Positions 57,716 to 64,000 of a stretch of 64,000 bases of DNA are shown piece after piece. Where the stretch lies: positions 63,734,598 to 63,798,597 of the forward strand of contig CM045758.1 of NCBI GenBank assembly GCA_025200525.1, written 5' to 3'. Both the position numbers and the translations under genes were made by a program. The notes below the pieces were generated by a model that saw nothing but the letters and a program-made list of their open reading frames with translations, searched no databases and had not been told where the DNA came from. Each line of letters opens with the position of its first letter. Positions within the stretch are counted from its first letter, which is position 1. Source of the stretch: Camellia lanceoleosa. Lineage: Eukaryota > Streptophyta > Magnoliopsida > Ericales > Theaceae.

Positions 57716-59040
57716 TGAGTTTTTGCACAAGTGTGCTCCTGAGATGAAGGAGAGGCATTCTAGGAGTTGGCACAATTTTCAATGATTAAACCAGTGCAAA
57801 CAAAGGCATCCGATGGCAAGGTAGTGGCATTTTCAGGTGGAGCAACTGAGCATGCATGCGTCCCTTGCCCTCAAAGCCATTTAATTGCTTTAGTTAACTT
57901 AGTATAGCTAGTTAATTCAAATGTCGTACTTAATTAGTTAGTGTAACTAATTCTTCAATTTCGGTTTATAATATTTAGCTAGCTTAGAATAGTTAGTCAA
58001 TTTGTTTCAATTGTTGTAATAATTAGCTTAGAATAGTTAATTAGTTTTGATTTGTAATAGTTAGCTTAATTAGCGTAACTAATTAGTTAGCTATTCATTC
58101 GGACCCTCCTTCGCGAGGGCATAATGTTGTAATAAGTGTGTGTGCGTGTGTGCGTGTCTCCCAACCCTGCGTCTTCCTTTTATTTAATCGCTTTCGATGG
58201 TTAGATTAGGGACATTTTCAATTAGCATACATCATACTTGCATGCTTGCATCCATTTATTTGTCTTGCATGCACCGAGGCTCGGTGCATCATTCAAACTG
58301 CATTACAATTTCAATACTTCTTTGAATACATGTTTCAAAGCATGCTATCAAAATGTTGCAAATGCCATATTAATAGCCGAGCCTATTAATTGCATTATTG
58401 CATGCGTTGCATTAAACATCTTGTATAGTTAGGATCACACATTTTTTCTAACTAGTTTCTATTTTGGCTTAGAGTACTCAGCGAGTTTTATGCTTTGGCA
58501 TACTTGCATGAGCGTGATTGCTATATTGCCATGATTCGCATGCTTGCCATGAGGCTATGCGCTTATTTGCTAAACTGCATGAATGCCTGTGGATGAAGGC
58601 TTTGTTGTTTGAATTGGAACGATTCAACGAATAAGTGTTTTAAGCCCACTTTGTTGAGTGGCAAAAACATGTTTTAAAGCCCACTACGTTTGGTGGCAAA
58701 TCCGCACTTTTAAGCCCACTTAAAAGTAGCAAATTCAAACTATTTTCGAAAACAAACATGAGTTGAATTGTTCCAAGTCTTGCGACTAGTCTAACCTTGC
58801 TTGTGTGCGTTACACAGTAAAGCTAGTTTAATAACCACAACAAGAGCACATGAGGTTTGTAAAATAACATATCATGATTAGTAGAGGCCGATCTTTGATC
58901 GGGCCAGTGGGGGTGCTTATTTCATGACATTCCTCCTTCGTACCTAAGTTCTCGAGCCGAGACAACTTTGGTGATGACGGACACGTGGCCTTTGGCAAGA
59001 GTCAGGGTTTCCTAAATTTCCTAAAAATAAAATATTTAAG

Positions 59041-59190
59041 TGACGACTCTGTAATCTGGAAAAACAGTCCAATTTTGGCATTATTTGATTTAAAATCGAT
59101 TTTCTAAAATGATTTGTCGGATTGGACTCTTTGGTAATTATCAGTTTCACATTGCACCTTGTGAGACTAGATTTAAAACCGCGTGAGTCC
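59041..59190 (+). mobile_element. Primer binding site and 5' untranslated start following LTR Y
   Basis: TGACGACTCTGTAATCTGG is a decayed match to the tRNA-Arg-type site of Ogre-like elements (normally starting TGGCGACTC). The next 140 bases match 35480-35640 (inverted) and then stop. Sequence downstream of the LTR therefore belongs to the start of another element that was cut off. Confidence 0.6.
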
Positions 59191-59259
59191 GAACTATGAG
59201 GCCTTCTTTTCAAACTCTTTTCGAAATGAGGGGTTGTGGAAAAATGCGAGCCCACAGCT

Positions 59260-59460
59260 GACTGCTTGAGTGCAACTTTCACCGCTCGAGCAGTAAAACT
59301 TTCTTCCTAGAAGTTCAGGCGCTCTGCAAAAATACTGAATGATCTGTTTCTTTGCTTGAGCATACAAATGACCGCTAGATCGATCAAACAATTTCGACTG
59401 AAAGGATTAAGATCGATCCCCGTACTTAGTTAGTGAAGTGGCAAACATGAAATGATTAAG
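59260..59460. repeat. Paired palindromes, decayed (locus E)
   Basis: GCTTGAGTGC and GCTCGAGCAG are 20 bp apart (spacer AACTTTCACC), and GCTTGAGCAT and GCTAGATCGA are 20 bp apart (spacer ACAAATGACC). The segment matches locus D (31990-32180) in inverse orientation. Confidence 0.8.
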
Positions 59461-59696
59461 ATCATAAACTCCTTTCCATAGGCACAATTCAAATTGGATT
59501 CGCATCTAAATACTCATAGTCTCACTAAAACAAAAAATCAATAAAATTATAACTGAAAGCAGTTCTGTCCAATGGGATTGTCAATTACAAAAGCCTAACA
59601 ATATATATGTATATATATATATATAAAACATAGGACATAAACTTAATGGAAAACTTTTTATCTAAACTTTTTAAAAGGAAGGTTGAGGCATAGTGA

Positions 59697-60075
59697 ATAT
59701 ACCCAAAACATTCTCCATAAGGAGAAGGTGTTGTTTAGGCCGTGGGGCCCATCACGGGTCCCGTTTTAATGATCCAAACCGTTCATTTTGTTGAGTACTT
59801 TGTGTATTTCGTCTATAAAAAAAATTAGGTCGATCCAATAATTATAACCTGTTCAATTTATTACTTTTATCACTAAAAAAATGTATGATTTATTTTTAAA
59901 AATACAATTGTTGTCTATTTTTTAGTAAAAAATTAGACAAGTTACAATCATCGAATCGACCTAATTTTTTTTGTGGACAAAAAACACGAAGTGCCCGACA
60001 AAATGAACGATTTGGATCATTGAAACGGGGTCCGTGGTGGGCTCCACGAGCACAAACAACGCCCTCCTATCCAAA
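59697..60075. mobile_element. Fold-back MITE with long arms
   Basis: GGTGTTGTTTAGGCCGTGGGGCC at the left is matched in inverse by GGCGTTGTTTGTGCTCGTGGAGCC at the right. The arms continue through TGATCCAAACCGTTCATTTTG for about 180 bases each, so almost the whole element is one hairpin. A partial relative is at 13100-13180. No target duplication was found. Confidence 0.75.
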
Positions 60076-60079
60076 ATCT

Positions 60080-61526
60080 GGACTAGAGGGGATACTTCTC
60101 CTTTATAATTAACTACATACAAAAGGAATATTCACAATGAACTTATAGAAAAGGTAATTGACACGTGAAAGGGAAACAAACTTTCCTAGAATTCAAATAT
60201 CATTTTAATGAACAAAAAACTCACAAACTCATCATTGTTCAAAAACCAACTTTTCCCAATGGTTTCTTGAATGGGTATCTGCTAAACACCATGTTAGAAG
60301 TGTAATCACTGTTATGTTCAATTGAGGAATGGAAGCATGTAGCTTAAAATGCAAACATTAAATCAGATCTTAATTATCAAGAGATCATTGTAGCTAGTGT
60401 GTGTGTGTGTGTGATCAACTATATACACATGTAATTTATATGCATGACGCAAATGTGATTGTTACAAGTTTGGAACAAGTGTAGATTGCTTGAGACTGTG
60501 TGTGGTCAAGTATTTGTTTGGTTCAATCAAGTTCAAGTCTTATTTTATGTTTTCTATGAATTTGCTTGCTAGCTGTCGTGTTGGAAGAGATTTGCTTATG
60601 TTTAATTAAGTTTCATGGTCTATGAATCATATTTTCCTATTTTGGAATTCTAAATCAATTAGGAGAAGAGAAATCCAGCACCCTATAGATGCCTAGTTTC
60701 CATAATTTCATGGAGATGAGTTTATAGATTCTAAGATGTGTCTAAAGCTTTTATGTGATTCTGAAATGGAAGTAATACCTAAGAATTCTGGATGAGATTC
60801 CGAAGAATTCTCATGAAGTGTTTGATGTCCCTAGCTTTTCAATATAAACTCTACTTTTACAGCCTGAATCCTTTCTTTTATCCTTTTGGCTTGCAAAATT
60901 TTATACCTTCAATTGCTCTTCAAAATTTCATGCAACAAAAAGATTCCAACCCCTCACAATCAACAAAATAAACAAAAACAAACCACAACTATACAATACA
61001 ACATACACATTCTACCATGAAAAGTATACCCAATTTAGAAAATGAAATTTGGGATGATCTTACTGATGCATGTTTGAAATTTGGGATGATTTACCATTAG
61101 CCTCCTACTCATATTACAAGTTTAACAAGTACAAGGCATAATAGACATCTTATCAAACAGGTGGTGAGTGTCAATAAAATTCACAATTTCAACATAAAAA
61201 AGAATAACATATCTAAATTTCAATAATTAATAATATGAGTTCAAGCTTTTTTTTTTTTATCAGCAACAAGAACCTTTAGTGAAATGGAGGTTTTTTTCAA
61301 CTTGGGTTTTGCTTATCAAAACTCCTGAAAATTTCTTCAGTGAAAGAGAGACCCAAGCTGATGAGTGATAGAGAAGGCTCTCTTGGCGGAGAGAGAGCCT
61401 GCCTGTACATGCAAAAACCTCTATTTTAGTGTTTTCAATGCGTGAACCCACAAAAGTCTCCGTAAAAAACTCTGTTTTGATTTCTGGATTTGTTTATTTT
61501 CACTTCTTTGATCTTTGTTAACCTCA

Positions 61527-61557
<31 letters not shown>

Positions 61558-62040
61558 AACTAATAATAAGAGGGAGATTTAAAAAATGTATAGTTGATTC
61601 TTGCTTTCATTGAAACAAACCCTAAAATGACATTACCCTTTCTCAAATCATTGATATCTAGCCTAGTACAAACACTATCAGAAAAGGTAGAAAGAATGGC
61701 AAAAGAAAGAGAAGGCAAGGGGAAAACATGGAAAAAGAAACCAATAGAGGCAACAACAACAAAGAGTGAAAAAAAATGAAGCCCATAGGGGAAAATAAAG
61801 GTAGGCAAAGGACTCTTACCTCCGACGATGGTGCTTCAGTGTGACAATGGTGCTTCGAACGACCTCCAACGTTGCAATGCGACAATGAGACTCTTCGTCT
61901 CCAACAGCAAGCTTTCTTCAGAAGTTAGAGATAAAAAAAAAAAAAACAAAAAAAAAAAAAACTAATCAATTAGGGAAAATAGGTAAAAGAAGAGGCAACG
62001 ATGTCGTTTAATAAATTAATTGGAGGGAATCCGCTGTTTT
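60080..62040. other. AT-rich spacer with GT microsatellites, no gene recognised
   Basis: GT runs at 60397-60412 and 61527-61553. A possible fragment at 61260-61451 (minus) and a lysine/glutamate-rich frame at 61594-61779 (plus) have no family signature. Confidence 0.45.
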
Positions 62041-62044
62041 TTTA

Positions 62045-62615
62045 ACAACTATTGGTCATGGTTACTTGATTCGGGTTTCGTGAAGTGGTGGTGGCTGCAT
62101 GTTGCGCCCTTCCAGGAGGTTTATTTTAACTGATTCACATGGGTTTGATCATATTGCTTGGTGGTGGCTGCAACTTGCGCCTTATCAAGTAACTTGTATG
62201 CGTTTTCCTAACTGTCTTCTTTTCTTTTCGTTTTATGGTGTCATTGCTACTCTAGTTTTTTACTCTATTTTCTACCTCTACGGGCTTTGTAGGGGGTTTT
62301 ATTTTCGTTTTGCTTGGGTTGGTAAGGTGTATAGGGCTGCTGGTGCAGTGTTTTTGTGTTATATTTTGTTGTATTTGTTTGGGTACAGGTGTTGTTAGGT
62401 GGCTGTCCTATTTTGCTATGGATGGCTGGTGGTTGCGTTTTATTGTTGGCTACATAGTGTTGGTTTCATAGCCTTTGTCTGTGTGTTAGTTTTGTTTTTC
62501 ATTTGTTTTGTTTGTGTTGGTGGTTTGTATAGTTGTGGTATGGCTTGGGGCATGCCTCTTATAAATTTGTAATTTTTCTATTTTATTTTATGTCTTATTT
62601 ACCAAAAAAAAAAAA
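62045..62615 (+). mobile_element. 5'-truncated LINE 3' end with poly-A tail
   Basis: T/G-rich sequence ends GGGGCATGCCTCTTATAAATTTGTAA, then a T-rich stretch, CTTATTTACC and a run of 13 A (62603-62615). This is the usual 3' end of plant L1-type LINEs. No reverse transcriptase frame remains. The 5' border is uncertain. Confidence 0.55.
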
Positions 62616-62639
62616 AGAAATAGTAGAATATATTAAGGC

Positions 62640-62842
62640 AATTTTCAAACAACTGTCGTAAAAAATGCCCCTTCAATTCCACTATCGATAATACACACAC
62701 TTTAAAAGCGATTTTTTATAAACCGCCGTTTATTACAAATTATTAATGGCGGTTTGTTTACCACCTATAATTAATACATTTAATGACAGTCTTTTTATCG
62801 TCGTTTTTAAAACCGCTGTTAAAGACCAACTTTGGTGTAGTG
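62640..62842. mobile_element. CACTA terminus (one end only)
   Basis: It ends CCAACTTTGGTGTAGTG, the inverse of a CACTACACCAAAGTTGG start. Upstream are opposed short repeats AAAACCGC, GGCGGTTT and CGTCGTTTTTAAAACCGC. No matching left end is visible in the window. A LINE poly-A tail lies just before it and may have removed or displaced that end. Confidence 0.65.
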
Positions 62843-64000
62843 GTTCAATGTCACACTGTGGTATCTTAATTCCCATCTTTATATTATAAAATAAAATATT
62901 TTGAATTTGAGGTGGTCGTCTAGCTTATAAAATCACGTTTAGCCTCGTCAGATCTCGGTCAAGAATCAAATGTAAGTAAAAATTTGAAAGCTTTCTCAGT
63001 GACAAGCTGATGATGAAGACGAGATAAGTGATAATGGCTAGTATGATGATAAACAAAAATGAAAATAGGATAAACTATAAGAAAATAATTGAAGGAGAGA
63101 GAATGATTAGAAGTATCACGCTCTCCCCTTAAAAAAAAACACAGAAAGAGAGAGAAAAGCTAAGGTTTGGTAGAAATAGAGAGTACTACTGTTATTGTTA
63201 ATTAGCTCAATAATTAGAATGGTTCTTAACTATGGCAACACAGCCAAGAAATTAAGAGAGTTGGTGGTGATCGTAGTAAGCTCCACAATCTTTTTATAAT
63301 TTTTTAATCATTTTTTATTATTTTATATAATTTAAAAAGGTTCAATTATTATTGAACACATATTTGAACTACAATATTAGAATATTCATTTATTTTTCAA
63401 ATTAATGAATATTTGTCACACAAAATTAAATTTTACTTTCATTACTTTATATTAATTAATAAAAAATTTAACACATAAATTTATCATAATGATATTCTTT
63501 ATTTTTCATTATTTAAAATATAAAAAAAAATGTATGTTCTCCATTTTAACTAATTTCTTTTTTATTTATGAATTCCAACTCTACTATTTATTTTACCTAT
63601 TTACACACATAAATTATTTAAAGAATCTCCCAAACTCTTCAAAATGTAACTAGCTTTAAGAACATAGCTTTAAGAACATAGTTAGTATAACTATTATAAT
63701 AACTAATCCGTTGAAGTGACCAAACTATGCTAATACTAGCTATAGTACCTTCATTTAAAGAGTTTAATGGAGACGCTTTTGGCACCCCATAAAGGAGAAT
63801 GTAAAACAAAAGAAAGTGAAAGTGATGGTTTTGTTGGCCAATAGCTTATCTCTGAAAAATGTTATTGTCAGGTAAATTATAATTTTTTTACCTTTATAAT
63901 TTATTTTAAATTTAATTTTGATCTTTATTATTTTAATTTTGAAACTGGTTAATCTCAAAGTTTAAGTTTAGAGCATTTTCAGTGGTAACTCCTTAAAATT
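62843..64000. other. AT-rich sequence to the end of the window, no gene
   Basis: No gene recognised. The last 40 bases (inverted: AAGGAGTTACCACTGAAAATGCTC) look like the terminal repeat of a Harbinger-type MITE, but its partner is not identified. Confidence 0.4.

Larger units (their letters stand above)
55795..59037 (+). mobile_element. Tat/Ogre-like LTR of array Y (plus), about 3.2 kb
   Basis: It begins TGTAGACACTCTATTTTTGAC after the polypurine tract. Its end is placed just before TGACGACTCTGTAATCTGG (59041), which resembles a tRNA-Arg primer site. A TATA box (TATATATAG) is at 56198-56206. A GGCCGAC array lies 115-215 bp upstream of it, and a second array lies at 57650-57715. LTR length, primer type and the antisense genes fit the Ogre/Tat group. 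As in array X, this single LTR has the 3' end of one element before it and the 5' start of another after it. Confidence 0.78.

Noticed and set aside
61594..61779. Lysine/glutamate-rich 61-residue frame
   Set aside because: Low-complexity, no homologue that I recognise, no splice or promoter support.

Overview
The window is nuclear DNA of a flowering plant, most likely a eudicot. It has AT-rich intergenic sequence, GT-AG introns, a plant UDP-glycosyltransferase and densely nested plant transposons. I see no prokaryotic, organellar or virus-derived block. Only one gene looks intact: a UGT71-like glycosyltransferase at 359-1819. Everything else is its broken tandem copy, captured fragments of host genes, or transposon sequence.

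Layout. (1) 1-17750 is a tandem duplication of a UGT unit. Copy 1 is intact. Copy 2 is a pseudogene (15703-17148) whose promoter (8400-8469) lies 7.2 kb upstream. A solo-LTR-like element (8475-15625) landed in its 5' leader, a hAT element (9018-14436) landed in that, and a Tat-type gypsy fragment (9331-12021) lies in the hAT. The duplicated spacer also holds a 262-bp MITE with a perfect 9-bp target duplication and a 1.44-kb Harbinger-like element with TTA duplications. (2) At 17751-27116 a small inverted-repeat element is split by a 9.1-kb CACTA transposon (17950-27070). The CACTA carries exon-intron fragments of two host genes on the minus strand: a GT-1-like trihelix factor and the SMC5/6 subunit NSE4. 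A second CACTA and an LTR are nested in it. Beyond its right end a third copy of the UGT promoter flank resumes with no gene. (3) 28239-29740 is a MULE-like inverted-repeat element holding the 5' end of a CSLC6-like gene. A small hAT MITE and a MULE with a perfect 9-bp duplication (31293-33269) follow. (4) 33842-59190 holds one partial LTR and two large Tat/Ogre-like arrays (X on minus, Y on plus) in inverted orientation. Between pol and the 3' LTR they carry antisense genes: plant mobile domain in both, plus a DUF7745-like ORF in Y. (5) 59190-64000 holds a fragment with paired motifs, a fold-back MITE, a LINE 3' end and a CACTA end.

The signals I think most worth following are two short GC-rich palindromic modules with helical-turn geometry in the LTR sequences. 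One is CGCTCGAGCG in pairs exactly 20 bp apart. It recurs at five loci, even in decayed copies. The other is a 21-22 bp periodic GGCCGAC/CGGCC array. It sits in the LTR upstream of the TATA box and also about 360-390 bp upstream of each antisense ORF.
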